The position numbers and the translations under genes are program-made. The notes beneath the pieces were generated by a model. That model worked only from the letters and a program-made list of their open reading frames with translations, was not told where the DNA came from and ran no database searches. This document shows, in pieces, positions 8,894 through 21,242 of a DNA stretch of 64,000 nucleotides. Origin of the DNA: Deinococcus betulae (lineage in GTDB: Bacteria; Deinococcota; Deinococci; Deinococcales; Deinococcaceae); NCBI RefSeq assembly GCF_020166395.1, contig NZ_JAIQXU010000007.1:62001-126000 (forward strand), in the 5' to 3' direction. The stretch's first letter is position 1, and each line of letters begins with the position of its first letter.

Positions 8894-11800
8894 ATGACCG
8901 ATGCCAGCGCCCCTGTGCCCACCATTCCCACCGACCTGGCCCCTTCGGCTCAGCCCACCATTGACCAGGCCGTTGCCGAGGGCGGCGCTTACGAGGTGCT
9001 GCGCCGGCGCCTTCAGACCCAGAGCAGTGGGCTGCGCGCCCTGACAGACGCCCTCAATGCCAGTCGCCTGGCGGAGTTTGGCGACAGTCGCCTGGCCCTG
9101 CTGGGGCGCGTGCGGGTGCAGACCGAACACAACAGTGTGGGGCGGGACATTGTGCAGGTGGGAGAGTGGCTGCTGTTCGGCTTCAACGTGTTTTTGGGCC
9201 TCAAAGCCCAGACGCGCGTGGCCGACGTGTTCGGTCTGTACCGCCTGGTCGAGGTGGGCGGCGGGTACGACGTGGAGCCGGTGGCCCTGGCTGGCACCTT
9301 TTTAGATGACCCGGCCTTCGTGCGTGATTTCGAGGAACTGTACGCCTACTACAAGAACGCGCGCCTGCTGGCCCTGGCCGTGCAGGACGACAAGCTGCTG
9401 GCGGCCTTTCAGATGGGGGAGCGCGCGACCGACCGCCGGGTCTTTCGCTGGGCGCTGGAGGCAGGCGGCGGTGCCACTTATCTGGACGCGCGCGGCGAGC
9501 GCGACCTGACGCTGCCCGCCCCCTTCGACTTTGCCTGGACCCGCGCCGGACGCGATCTAGAAGTTAGTGGGCGCCACCCGCACCTGAACATTCTGGACAC
9601 GCTGTTTGTGGAGACCAGTGGCGGCGACCTGACAGTCAAGGTGGAAAACAACACCGAAACCGGCCAGGGCATCTACAGCGAACCTGTCGAGGACGCCACC
9701 CAGTCCCTGGACGACGCGACCTTCGAGTTTGCGCAGGTGGGGTCCCTCATTCTGCTGCGGGTGCTGCCTTACCGCGAACAGGTCTGGCGCGGCCTGATCT
9801 ACAACCCCCTGACTCGCCAGGTCACGCGCCGCGACGCGGTGGCCCAGGCCTGCGTCAGTTTGCCCGAAGATCACGGCCTGATTTTCCCCGGCGGGTACGT
9901 CCTACAAGGGGGCGACCACCGCGCCTTTGACGCGGGCATGGCCGGCATGAGCCTGAGCCGCGTGGTCCGTTCGCCCAACGGCGAGGACGTGCTGTATGTC
10001 TTCACCGATCAGGACAGTGGCCTGTCGGCGCTGCTGGTGTACAACCTGATTCGCCGGGAGGTGCAGCCCCCCATCTTCGCGCACGGCTGGGCGCGGCTGC
10101 CCGACGGGCGCATGGTGCTGTTTCACGCCGAAACGAACGAGGCCACCCGCATTCATCCCATGCAGGTGTGGCAGACCCCCTTTGTCAGTGACGTGTTCGC
10201 GGCCAGCCGCCCACCGGGCACCAGCTTTCTGGGCCGGCTGGGCAACGCTGAACTGGTCCGGGCCATCTCGGATCTGTACGAACTGGTCAAGGAGCTGGAT
10301 TATCCCAATGTCAGCGCCACGCGTTACGAGCGCCTGACTCAGGACACCCGGCGCCTCTTCGATGGGCATCACTGGATTAACGACGCCCACACGGGCGGCC
10401 TCCACACGCTGCTGCACGAGATCGTGGGCACGGCCGAGGCGGTGCTGGACGAGTTCGAGAAGGTGCAGAGTCTGCGCGCGGCCACCGAAGCGGCGTTGGC
10501 CGAGGTACAGGCCGAGCACCGCGCCCTGCTGGGCCGCCTGGACCCCAGCGCCTGGACCCAGATTGCCGAGTACGTGGACGCTTTGAACGCCCTGACGGCC
10601 CTGCGCGGGCGCCTGCTGACTGTGCGCGAACGCCGCTACGCCGATCCGGCGGTCCTGGACAGGATGGCCGCCGAGGTGCAGGAGGCCCACGCCCGCACCG
10701 GGCAGGCGACGGGCACGTTCCTGGCCGGCGAGACGGCGCTGGTGCCGCTGGGCGCCGCGCTGGACACGCTGGTGGCCCAGGCAGACGCGGCCGAGACCAC
10801 CAGCGCGCTGGCGGGTGCCCTGAGCGGCCTGAGTACCCTCGCGGCCGACCTAGACCTCCTCTCCGAGCTGCTGACGACCCTGAGGGTCGAGGACACCGCC
10901 GAGCGCACGCGGGTGGTGGAGGCGATATCTGGCCTGTACGCCCGCGTCAACCAGACCCGCGTACGGGCCGAGCACAAGCGCCGGGCCCTGGGTGCTGGTG
11001 AGCGGACAGCGCAGTTTGCCGCGCAGCTCAGCCTGTATGGGCAGGCGGTCGCCAGCGCCCTGAGCCTGGCCACCACGCCCGAAAAGGCTGAAGAAGGGCT
11101 GGCCCGCCTGCTTGTCAGCCTGGAAGAATTGGAAGGCCAGTTTGGCGAGTTCGAGGACTTCCTGCCCGACATTCTGAGTAAGCGCGAGGACACGCAGTCG
11201 GCCTTTGACACCCACCGTCAGGCCCTGCTGGACGAGCGCCAGCGCCGGGCTCAGAGTGTGCATGACGCCGCCAGCCGCATTCTGGCGGGTCTGGAAGGGC
11301 GCACCGCCCGCCTGGGCACCCCTGAAGACCTGAACGCCTTTTTTGCGGGCGACCCCCTGATTCTGAAGGTGCGCGACCTGGCCGGCCGCCTGCGCGACCT
11401 GAAAGACACCGTCAAAGCCGACGATCTGGACGCCCGCCTGAAAGCAGCCCGTGACCAGGCGGTGCGGGCTCTGCGCGACCGAACCGAGCTGTTCGAGGCG
11501 GGTGGGAGCGTTATTCGCCTGGGCCGCCACCGCTTTAGCGTGAATACCCAGCCCCTGGACCTGACCCTGCTGCCGCGGGGAGACGGCCTGGCGGTTCACC
11601 TGACGGGCACTAACTACCTGCAGCCGCTGCGCAGTGCGGCGCTGGACGAACTCCGCGCGTTCTGGCCGGTCACGCTGGCCTCGGAATCGCCCGCCTTCAG
11701 CCGGGCCGAATATCTGGCGGGCGAGGTGCTGCTGGCGGCGCAGGCAGGCCAGGAAGGGCTGAGTCTGGAGCAGTTGCGCGCCCAGAGCCCCGAGGACCGG

Positions 11801-14158
11801 GCGCGCACGGTGGCTGCCTTTGCGGCGCCGCGCTACCGCGAGGGCTACGAGAAGGGCATTCACGACCACGACGCGGCCCGGATTCTGGGGGCGCTGTTGC
11901 CACTGCTGGCGGCGGCCGGCCCGCTGATTCACCCGCCCCACGCCCGCGCCCTGGCGGCGGCCTACTGGGCGGCGGTCCCGGAGCGCCACGCCGACTGGCA
12001 GGCCCGCTTCGCCAATGCCCACGCCCTGCACCGCCTGCTGGCCAGCCGCACGGCGCTGGATGACGCGGCCCTCACACTGGGCGCCGAGGTGGATGCCTAC
12101 TTGACCGGGGCCGGTCTGCCTCACACCCCGGCGCAGGTGGCCCAGGCGGCCGACTACCTCCGCGACGAACTGGCGCAGTCTGAGCCGGCCCTGGGCTTTT
12201 CCCGCGCCGCCGCCGACCTGAACGCTGCCCTCGACGACCGCCTGCGCGCAGCTGACTTGGACGGCACCTTTCAGGCCTCGCTGGACCGACTGGCGGCTGA
12301 CCTGGCCGGCCGCTGGGCGCTGGTCAATCACTGGCTGGGCGCCCTGACCGCTGCGCCCGGGTGGACAAGCCACGCCCGCACTGTTCCCGAAGCGGCGGCG
12401 CTGCGCCTGTTTGGCGAGGCGCTGCCCGCCGTGGTGCGCGACGTGGCCCTGACCGCCGAGGTGCAGGGCCTCCTGAGCGAGCATCCCCGCATCAAGGCCG
12501 GCACCCTGACCCTGGCGGCAGACGACTTTCTGGCGCGGCTGCACGCCCACCGTCACGAATTTGTTCCGGGTTTTCAGCGGTATCGGGCGGTGCGGCAGGA
12601 GGTCGCCGCCCAGGAGCGGGCGCGCCTGCGCCTCAGCGAATTTCAGGCCCGGCCCCTGACCTCGTTCGTGCGCAACCGCCTGATTCAGGAGGTCTATCTG
12701 CCCCTGATCGGGGACAACCTCGCCAAGCAGATGGGCACGGCGGGCGAGGGCAAACGCAGCGACCTGATGGGCCTGCTGATGCTGATTTCGCCGCCTGGCT
12801 ATGGAAAAACCACCCTGATGGAATACGTGGCCCACCGCCTGGGGCTGGTGTTCGTGCGGGTCAATGGCCCCAGCCTGGGCCATGAGGTGCGTTCATTGGA
12901 CCCGGCCCAGGCGCCCGATGCAGGCAGTCGGCAGGAACTGGAGCGGCTGAATCTGGCACTGGAAATGGGCAGCAACGTCATGCTGTACGTGGACGACATT
13001 CAGCACACCCATCCTGAGTTTTTGCAAAAGTTCATCTCGCTGACCGATGGCACCCGCCGCATAGAGGGCGTGTGGCGGGGCGAGACGAAAACCTATGACC
13101 TGCGTGGCCGCAAGTTTGCCGTCGTGATGGCCGGTAATCCCTACACCGAATCCGGTGAGGTCTTCAAGATCCCCGATATGCTGGCCAACCGCGCTGACAT
13201 CTACAACCTGGGTGACGTGCTGGGCGGCATGGAGGACGCTTTTGCCCTGTCGTACCTGGAAAACAGCCTGACCAGCAACCCGGTGCTGGCGCCCCTCGCC
13301 ACCCGCGACCTGGCCGACCTGTACCTGCTGGCGGACCGCGCGCAGGGCAAGGAGGTCAGCACCAACAACCTCTCGCACGCCTACAGCGCCGCCGAAGTGC
13401 AGGAGCTGGTGGGGACGCTGCGCCACCTCATCACGGTGCGGGACGTGCTGGCGCGGGTGAACGCTGCTTACATCGCCAGCGCCGCGCAGGATGACCGTTA
13501 CCGTACCGAGCCGCCTTTCAAGTTGCAGGGCAGCTACCGCAACATGAACAAGCTGGCAGAAAAGGTGCGCGCCGTGATGACAGACGCCGAGGTGGCCCAG
13601 ACGGTCAGCGACCACTACCAGGGCGAAGCGCAGCTGCTGACCACTGGCGCTGAAGAAAATTTGCTGAAGCTGGCCGAGTTGCGCGGCACCCTGACCCCCG
13701 ATCAGGCCGCGCGCTGGGATCAGATCAGGGCTGACTTTCTGCGGAACAAGGCGATGGGTGGCGAGGACGCCGACACCGGAGCCCGCCTGGTGGCGCAATT
13801 GGCCGACATTGCCCAGGGGGTGCAGGGGCTGGGGACCCTGCAGGCGCCCGCCGTCTCACTCTCTGACGGGCTGTCTGAGGCCCTGCGTGATGGCCTGGCC
13901 CCTTTGTTAGAGGAGTTGTTGCGGGAGCTTCGGGCCCGGCCCGAGGGTGTGCCGTCTGCTCCGGCGCCCTCTGAAGAAGTGCCCTTACCGGCGGCTCTTG
14001 CCTCCTTGCTCGCCAGCCTGGCCGCCACCACCCAGCAGCAGGATCAGACCAACGCTGCGATTTACGAATTGGTGGATGTGATTCGCAAGCGGCAAAACGT
14101 GGTGCGGGGGGTGCCGGGCGTGCTGCCCCAGGCCGGCCGTCACGACTCAAGTGAGTAG
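8894..14158 (+). CDS. Giant DUF3686-type AAA ATPase ('DNA repair ATPase' family)
   Basis: This 1,754-aa protein begins with a DUF3686-like region (about residues 15-450: LLGRVRVQTEHNSVGRDIVQ, WLLFGFNVFLGLK, DVFGLYRL), followed by long helical and probably coiled-coil stretches. The AAA ATPase lies near residue 1,300: Walker A PPGYGKTT, Walker B VMLYVDDIQH about 60 residues later, and a sensor-like FAVVMAGNPYTESG. The C-terminal 250 residues are helical. The family is often labelled a DNA repair ATPase, but that name rests on weak similarity and no experiment that I know of. It follows the flotillin gene, which suggests it is a soluble partner of a membrane scaffold. RBS weak; GAGGTTCTTGCC precedes ATG. 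Confidence 0.85.
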   Translation: MTDASAPVPTIPTDLAPSAQPTIDQAVAEGGAYEVLRRRLQTQSSGLRALTDALNASRLAEFGDSRLALLGRVRVQTEHNSVGRDIVQVGEWLLFGFNVFLGLKAQTRVADVFGLYRLVEVGGGYDVEPVALAGTFLDDPAFVRDFEELYAYYKNARLLALAVQDDKLLAAFQMGERATDRRVFRWALEAGGGATYLDARGERDLTLPAPFDFAWTRAGRDLEVSGRHPHLNILDTLFVETSGGDLTVKVENNTETGQGIYSEPVEDATQSLDDATFEFAQVGSLILLRVLPYREQVWRGLIYNPLTRQVTRRDAVAQACVSLPEDHGLIFPGGYVLQGGDHRAFDAGMAGMSLSRVVRSPNGEDVLYVFTDQDSGLSALLVYNLIRREVQPPIFAHGWARLPDGRMVLFHAETNEATRIHPMQVWQTPFVSDVFAASRPPGTSFLGRLGNAELVRAISDLYELVKELDYPNVSATRYERLTQDTRRLFDGHHWINDAHTGGLHTLLHEIVGTAEAVLDEFEKVQSLRAATEAALAEVQAEHRALLGRLDPSAWTQIAEYVDALNALTALRGRLLTVRERRYADPAVLDRMAAEVQEAHARTGQATGTFLAGETALVPLGAALDTLVAQADAAETTSALAGALSGLSTLAADLDLLSELLTTLRVEDTAERTRVVEAISGLYARVNQTRVRAEHKRRALGAGERTAQFAAQLSLYGQAVASALSLATTPEKAEEGLARLLVSLEELEGQFGEFEDFLPDILSKREDTQSAFDTHRQALLDERQRRAQSVHDAASRILAGLEGRTARLGTPEDLNAFFAGDPLILKVRDLAGRLRDLKDTVKADDLDARLKAARDQAVRALRDRTELFEAGGSVIRLGRHRFSVNTQPLDLTLLPRGDGLAVHLTGTNYLQPLRSAALDELRAFWPVTLASESPAFSRAEYLAGEVLLAAQAGQEGLSLEQLRAQSPEDRARTVAAFAAPRYREGYEKGIHDHDAARILGALLPLLAAAGPLIHPPHARALAAAYWAAVPERHADWQARFANAHALHRLLASRTALDDAALTLGAEVDAYLTGAGLPHTPAQVAQAADYLRDELAQSEPALGFSRAAADLNAALDDRLRAADLDGTFQASLDRLAADLAGRWALVNHWLGALTAAPGWTSHARTVPEAAALRLFGEALPAVVRDVALTAEVQGLLSEHPRIKAGTLTLAADDFLARLHAHRHEFVPGFQRYRAVRQEVAAQERARLRLSEFQARPLTSFVRNRLIQEVYLPLIGDNLAKQMGTAGEGKRSDLMGLLMLISPPGYGKTTLMEYVAHRLGLVFVRVNGPSLGHEVRSLDPAQAPDAGSRQELERLNLALEMGSNVMLYVDDIQHTHPEFLQKFISLTDGTRRIEGVWRGETKTYDLRGRKFAVVMAGNPYTESGEVFKIPDMLANRADIYNLGDVLGGMEDAFALSYLENSLTSNPVLAPLATRDLADLYLLADRAQGKEVSTNNLSHAYSAAEVQELVGTLRHLITVRDVLARVNAAYIASAAQDDRYRTEPPFKLQGSYRNMNKLAEKVRAVMTDAEVAQTVSDHYQGEAQLLTTGAEENLLKLAELRGTLTPDQAARWDQIRADFLRNKAMGGEDADTGARLVAQLADIAQGVQGLGTLQAPAVSLSDGLSEALRDGLAPLLEELLRELRARPEGVPSAPAPSEEVPLPAALASLLASLAATTQQQDQTNAAIYELVDVIRKRQNVVRGVPGVLPQAGRHDSSE

Positions 14159-14176
14159 TGGGCGCGAGTCCTGTGG

Positions 14177-14509
14177 TTAGTGGACCCGCACGCCTCGGCT
14201 GAGCGGCTGCTTCTGCACCCATTTGACAAACTTCTGCACTTCCTCGCGCGCCAGGATGGCCTCAACGGTATTCAGTTCGTTCGCCAGCTCCGCATTGCTG
14301 AAAGTCTTGCTCAGAAAGCCCTGGCAGGCCGCACACATCTTGACCGTAGGGATTTCACCCAGTCTTACACCTTGCCGCCGCCCCTGAGACTTGGGAATCA
14401 GGTGGTGGTCGGTCATCTCGCCCTCGCGGCCACACAGCACGCAGGTGTCCTGCGGCTCTGTCTGCTCGTCCTCAACCCAGCTTGCCTGCGCCCGTTCTTT
14501 CCGACCCAT
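14177..14509 (-). CDS. HNH-type nuclease-like small protein
   Basis: The 110-aa product has CVLCGREGEMTDHHLIPKSQG followed by CAACQGFL, an HNH-like arrangement: two CxxC pairs for a structural zinc and a DHH/HxxxP core. Small stand-alone HNH proteins can be nucleases in defence, repair or mobile elements, but this one has no targeting domain. A TATGGT -10 box lies 6 bases before the ATG, so it is probably leaderless. It is divergent from the Uma2 gene with only 41 bases between the starts, so the two promoters overlap. Its 3' end nearly meets the end of the giant ATPase gene. Confidence 0.65.
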   Translation of the reverse strand: MGRKERAQASWVEDEQTEPQDTCVLCGREGEMTDHHLIPKSQGRRQGVRLGEIPTVKMCAACQGFLSKTFSNAELANELNTVEAILAREEVQKFVKWVQKQPLSRGVRVH

Positions 14510-14515
14510 CTCGGT

Positions 14516-14544
14516 ACCATAGCGCGGGCGGCCCTGGGTACACT
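14516..14544. promoter_or_regulatory. Back-to-back leaderless promoters for HNH and Uma2 genes
   Basis: Minus-strand TATGGT (14516-14521) sits 6 bases before the HNH ATG, and plus-strand TACACT (14539-14544) sits 6 bases before the Uma2 GTG. Neither gene has a Shine-Dalgarno. Confidence 0.5.
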
Positions 14545-14550
14545 GGGCCT

Positions 14551-15144
14551 GTGACGGATTCGCCCCTGAAAAAAATCAGCGAGGCCGAGTATCTGCGAAC
14601 GGAGGAGGCCAGTCCGTTCAAGCGGGAGTATGTTGATGGATTTCTCTATGCCCTGCACAGCGAGGACGGGCTGACGGCGCAGACGGCGCAGACAGGAGCC
14701 ACCAGCAACCACAGCTTGATTTGCACCAACCTCATTGTGGCGCTCCACCGTCCGGCCCGCCAGCGAGGCTGCCAGGTGTATGCCAGTGACATGAGGGTGC
14801 GGGGCGACCTGTCAGGGACGCGATATTATTACCCCGATATCGTTCTGACCTGTGAAGACCTGCCAGGCGATGCCCGGTACGCCCAGGCCCCCTGCCTGAT
14901 TGCAGAAGTGCTCAGCCGAAGCACGCAAGACACTGACCGGCGGGAAAAGGTGTGGGCGTATCAAAGTCTGTCCAGCTTGCAGGGCTACCTGCTGGTGGAC
15001 ACCGCCGCCCGCGCCGTTCGGCTGTACCGGCGAGAGGCTGAGGGCTGGCGCGAGGAATATGCCGAAGGAGGAGGCCAAGTCACGCTCCCTTGCGTGGACC
15101 TGACCCTCTCACTGGACGAGATTTATGACGGCGCCAGACTCTGA
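14551..15144 (+). CDS. Uma2 family (PD-(D/E)XK fold) protein
   Basis: This 197-aa protein matches the Uma2 family by its YLRTEEASPFKREYVDGFLY start, RYYYPDIVLTCED with the acidic PD core near residue 97, and LIAEVLSRSTQDTDRREK with the ExL...K part. The fold is that of restriction-like nucleases, yet biochemical proof for Uma2 proteins is poor and the family is heavily expanded in Deinococcus and cyanobacteria. I choose GTG 14551, 6 bases after TACACT, since upstream in-frame residues would overlap the divergent HNH gene. No obvious partner follows. Confidence 0.85.
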   Translation: MTDSPLKKISEAEYLRTEEASPFKREYVDGFLYALHSEDGLTAQTAQTGATSNHSLICTNLIVALHRPARQRGCQVYASDMRVRGDLSGTRYYYPDIVLTCEDLPGDARYAQAPCLIAEVLSRSTQDTDRREKVWAYQSLSSLQGYLLVDTAARAVRLYRREAEGWREEYAEGGGQVTLPCVDLTLSLDEIYDGARL

Positions 15145-15260
15145 AGGTCCAGCTCGAAGTTCACGTCTACCTGTTCAGAATCGGCCCAAGGAATGAATTG
15201 GGTTTCCAGAGCAGCAAAACTCTTATCAAGCTTGAGCAGCACCAAATGCCCAATAGAAAA

Positions 15261-15283
15261 CCCCCTCCTGGCTTAGGAGGGGG
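15261..15283 (-). terminator. Rho-independent terminator of acnA
   Basis: CCCCCTCCT-ggctt-AGGAGGGGG forms a 9-bp stem. On the minus strand it is followed by TTTTC, and it lies just past the acnA stop; it could also serve the Uma2 gene from the other side. Confidence 0.8.
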
Positions 15284-15299
15284 CCTTTGACCTGTTCGT

Positions 15300-18023
<2,724 letters not shown>

Positions 18024-18174
18024 GAGTGTGTTTCCTCCTTGCCCACTGCGGGGCGGTGTCTCCATCATACGTCCCGCGCGTGTGGGCGGGCGTTACCCGG
18101 CCAGGCACGGTCACCCTCCGCATGTCACTACTCTAGAGACAACACTATATCCTTGTGTCCTACCCTAGGAGGCC

Positions 18175-18981
18175 ATGACGCTTTCCCTTGAACCCCACGA
18201 ATCAGCCCGTCTGAAGGCCCTAGAACAGACGGTGCGGGACGGCCTGCGTGACTTTCAGCGCACGGGCCAGGCTCTTTCTGACATCCGCGCCAATTCCTTT
18301 TACCGCGCCACGCACGATTCCTTTGAAACCTATCTGCAAGAGCGCTGGGGCTTCTCGCTCCCTCAGGCGGGCCGCCTGATCGAAGCGGCCGAAGTCGCCA
18401 ACGTCCTGGCGCCCATCGGTGTGCAACCTCAAACCGAGCGGCAGGCGCGCGCCATGAAGGCCGCCGCGCGGGTCATCACTGAACTGGAGCCCGAGCAGCA
18501 GCGTGTGGTGGCCCGGTTGGTCGAGGACGCCGCCGAAACGACTCCCTGGGAGGACGCCCCGCCTGCCGCCGAACTGCGCATCATGGCAGGCGTGGTGAAA
18601 AAGCTGGCGCCGGACACCACCGTCCATCACCCCGACAGCGGCGACGAGGTACCGTTTGACTCTCTGAGTGTGCCGCAGCGCTTTGAAGTGGCCCGCACCC
18701 ACGCCGAACAAAAGACCCAGGCTTACCGCGAGAAGCAGGAGGCCAAAGCCAGCGCGCCCAAGCCAGAAGCCGTCAACTGGGCCGAGTGGTGCCTGACCTA
18801 TGCCGCGCAGGTGCTGGGGCCAGGGCAGCGGCTGGAACTGGTCTTGGAGCCGGGTGGAGAGGCCCCTCGCGTCCAGGCCCGCGTGATGGACGGCGCAACG
18901 GGCGAGGTCCTGGCCGAGGGGCGGAGCGCGGCCACCCTCAAGAAAGCGGTGCTGGGGCTTGTTGAAGAGGTCAAGGGGTAG
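18175..18981 (+). CDS. Putative DNA-binding protein, unknown role
   Basis: The 268-aa product has, near residues 25-65, a segment of the form GQALSDIRANSFYRATHDSF...YLQERWGFSLPQAGRLIEAA. This pattern recurs in phage and plasmid DNA-binding proteins and looks like a helix-turn-helix core. The rest is charged and helical, with an Ala/Lys-rich linker near 180-200 and a small basic end. AGGAGG lies 4 bases before the ATG. It stands alone between acnA (divergent) and two tiny genes. A nucleoid or regulatory role is possible; I cannot name a function. Confidence 0.6.
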   Translation: MTLSLEPHESARLKALEQTVRDGLRDFQRTGQALSDIRANSFYRATHDSFETYLQERWGFSLPQAGRLIEAAEVANVLAPIGVQPQTERQARAMKAAARVITELEPEQQRVVARLVEDAAETTPWEDAPPAAELRIMAGVVKKLAPDTTVHHPDSGDEVPFDSLSVPQRFEVARTHAEQKTQAYREKQEAKASAPKPEAVNWAEWCLTYAAQVLGPGQRLELVLEPGGEAPRVQARVMDGATGEVLAEGRSAATLKKAVLGLVEEVKG

Positions 18982-19089
18982 CGCCCCTGCAAACGCCAAC
19001 CCTGCATGAAGCTGACCCAGGCCAGCGGTTCATGGACCCGTCTTAGGCTGGGGCTCCAGCGACATCCAACCCTTTCACCGGAGGTGTTT

Positions 19090-19278
19090 ATGACCCAGCA
19101 CGATGATAAGGCTCACCCCAGCCATCCCGAGGGCGGCAGTAAAGACACCAATGACCTGAGCGACATCAAGGGCATTCAGGACCAGGGCATGAAAGACCAC
19201 GCTCAGCAGGTTGACCAGACGCCCAAAGAAGTGACGGGCGAGATGGATGGCGCGCAGCCTCAGACCATCAGGCGTTAA
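19090..19278 (+). CDS. Small hydrophilic protein
   Basis: This 62-aa protein is rich in Asp, Lys, His, Gln and Gly with no hydrophobic core, so it is probably disordered in solution. GGAGGTG sits 5-6 bases before the ATG, a strong translation signal. It is followed after 13 bases by a second small hydrophilic gene and then a terminator, so the pair is probably one transcript. Such glycine- and charge-rich proteins resemble hydrophilin-type stress proteins, but that is inference from composition only. Confidence 0.6.
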   Translation: MTQHDDKAHPSHPEGGSKDTNDLSDIKGIQDQGMKDHAQQVDQTPKEVTGEMDGAQPQTIRR

Positions 19279-19291
19279 GGGGGAAGGGACT

Positions 19292-19492
19292 ATGGGCGAA
19301 GGCAGACCAGGCAGCAGCGCAGACTCGAATGCTGGCGTGTCGCAGGGCGAGCAGCTGAGCAACACCACCGATCCACGGCCAGAAGCTCAGGGCGGCACTG
19401 ATGTCACCCCGGAGGCGTTTGACGACGCCACAGAGGGCCTCAGCTCAGACGGCACCACGCCGGACAAGGCCAGGCCAGACGACCAGATGTAA
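19292..19492 (+). CDS. Small acidic hydrophilic protein
   Basis: The 66-aa product is rich in Asp, Glu, Gly, Ser, Thr and Pro and lacks hydrophobic runs; it ends PDKARPDDQM. GGGGGAAGGG precedes the ATG by a few bases. It is 13 bases downstream of another hydrophilic small gene and upstream of a strong terminator. No family recognised; probably intrinsically disordered. Confidence 0.55.
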   Translation: MGEGRPGSSADSNAGVSQGEQLSNTTDPRPEAQGGTDVTPEAFDDATEGLSSDGTTPDKARPDDQM

Positions 19493-19507
19493 GACGGGAC
19501 AGCAGGA

Positions 19508-19540
19508 GGGCCGCTGGTATGACGCCAGCGGCCCTTTTTT
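19508..19540 (+). terminator. Rho-independent terminator after the small-protein pair
   Basis: GGGCCGCTGG and CCAGCGGCCC form a 10-bp stem with a 7-base loop, followed by TTTTTT. Confidence 0.9.
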
Positions 19541-19720
19541 GTCAGATGGAGTGAAATCATGGGTCGCTTCAGGTGTTTCCGAATTGAGCTACCCGTCCTG
19601 AGACAGCAAGCAGAGTTCGAGGCAGAGGATGGACTCTTTCTGCTCAGAGCAATGCTCAAGAACCGTAGAGAGGCGTGCCAGTCAGATAGCTTGCCCCTCC
19701 TGAACGGCGTCGTCCCCCTT

Positions 19721-20791
19721 TTACGTCTCTGAAAAGCGCAACAGCACATGCTCGGCGCTGAAGCCTGGTCCCATCGCAGTCAGGAGGGCCGAGCCGGACG
19801 GGCGCCGCTTGAGCGTTTCAGCCAGCACGAACAGTACGGTGGCGCCGCTCATATTGCCGTGGTCGCGCAGGACGGTACGGCTGTCGTCCAGAGTGCCAGG
19901 GGTCAGGTCCAAAGCCTCCTCAAAGGCTGTCAAGACCTTGACGCCGCCAGGGTGAACCACAAAAGTGCCGACCTCATCCCGTGTCCAGCCGTGGGCCGCG
20001 AGCGCCTCCTGAACATTGTCCCGCATCATGCCGCGCACCAGCGTGGGAATATCGCGGCTGAAACGCACTTTCAGTCCCTCGTCCACCACATCCCAGCCCA
20101 TGATGTCTTCGCTGTCTTCGATCAAGGTGGAATAGGCGCCGCATATCTCGGCCAGGGGGGCCGGACCAGGAACGTCGGCAGCCGTCAATACGGCGGCAGC
20201 GGCGCCATCCGAGAATAGCGCCGTGCCCACAAAGTTGCTCTTGGATTCATCGCCGTGAAGGAGGGTCAGGCTGCACAGCTCGGCTGCGACCAGCAGGACA
20301 CGCCGGTGGCCGGCTCTGACGAGATCGGCCGCCCGCGCCAGCCCCGCCGCGCCGCCCGCGCACCCCAGGCCCCAGACCGGTAACCGAACGGTGTGCCGGC
20401 TCAGGCCCAGCGCTTCGATCAGGTGGGCGTCCAGGCTGGGCGCACTGATCCCGCTGGTGTTGACAAACACCACGGCGTCTATATCGGTTGGGGCCAGCCC
20501 GGCTTCTGTGAGCGCCTGCCCGGCCAGCCGCACGCTCAGGGCACGGGCTTCCTGTACAAACGCGGCGTTGCGCTCCTGAAAACTGCGGGGCTGCAGATAC
20601 CAGTCCAGGGGCCGGGCCAGGCTGCGGGTCTGGATCTGGGCGTTGGTGAATACGTCCAGCAGCCCGGGGCGTGCCGCCATGCGAGGAAAGAGGCTGCGGG
20701 CCGCTGCTTGTACCTGGGTCTGGGGCACCTGATGCGGAGGCGTGCCTGTGGTCAGCGCGCGCAGAAAAACAGGAGCCATCATGCCGGGCAT
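19721..20791 (-). CDS. Type III polyketide synthase-like (chalcone/stilbene synthase family)
   Basis: The 356-aa protein has the type III PKS layout: nucleophile Cys in [16 protein letters not shown], catalytic His in [11 protein letters not shown], and Asn in [14 protein letters not shown]. These enzymes condense malonyl-CoA units on an acyl-CoA starter without an acyl carrier protein, giving pyrones or resorcinols. There is no adjacent methyltransferase or tailoring gene, so the product cannot be guessed. In-frame ATGs at 20791 and 20779 are both possible; I keep the longer one. No terminator was recognised after the stop. Confidence 0.9.
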   Translation of the reverse strand: MPGMMAPVFLRALTTGTPPHQVPQTQVQAAARSLFPRMAARPGLLDVFTNAQIQTRSLARPLDWYLQPRSFQERNAAFVQEARALSVRLAGQALTEAGLAPTDIDAVVFVNTSGISAPSLDAHLIEALGLSRHTVRLPVWGLGCAGGAAGLARAADLVRAGHRRVLLVAAELCSLTLLHGDESKSNFVGTALFSDGAAAAVLTAADVPGPAPLAEICGAYSTLIEDSEDIMGWDVVDEGLKVRFSRDIPTLVRGMMRDNVQEALAAHGWTRDEVGTFVVHPGGVKVLTAFEEALDLTPGTLDDSRTVLRDHGNMSGATVLFVLAETLKRRPSGSALLTAMGPGFSAEHVLLRFSET

Positions 20792-21242
20792 TCTGGCGCC
20801 TCTGGGCTATGGCCGATGGTGCAGCAAGTCCCTACCGGCCTTCAGCAAATCCTGGGAGTCCAGGCGAGAGGACAGAAGAATCGGCCAAGAAGGGGCAGAC
20901 CGCTCTGTTCTGGCTCTTTCCGACAGTCAAGTGGGGCGGCAGACGTAAAAAAGGCCATGCCTGACAAAGTTGCTGATTCTGTCGTCCTGGCTTGGCCTGA
21001 ATTTGTCGTCCTGGTGCGTGTCATTCACTTGGCTTCAGCTGTCCTCAACAAGCGATCTGCTGCCACAGAGGAGCCAGGAGGAAGATGAACTTGGAGAATG
21101 ATGCCCTAACGGGAGCCAGAAATCCTGCTGGCTGAGGCTCTGGGGTCTTGCGTCTCGCCTCCTTCCCCTGATTACGTCTACTGCATCGCTCACCAGAAAA
21201 AGGGCCGCACCTCTATGTGCGGCCCTTTCAGTGATTGCTGGC
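20792..21242. other. Intergenic region, 451 bases
   Basis: Between the starts of the PKS-like gene (minus) and the end of the aldo/keto reductase gene. Apart from the terminator at 21197-21228 I see no convincing gene; short open frames here have no recognisable start signals or protein character. Confidence 0.5.
21197..21228 (-). terminator. Terminator of the aldo/keto reductase gene
   Basis: GGGCCGCAC-ctctat-GTGCGGCCC gives a 9-bp stem; on the minus strand it is followed by TTTTTC and lies just beyond the reductase stop. Confidence 0.85.

Noticed and set aside
10850..12883. 677-codon minus-strand frame opposite the giant ATPase
   Set aside because: Antisense shadow with Gln/Arg/His-rich composition.
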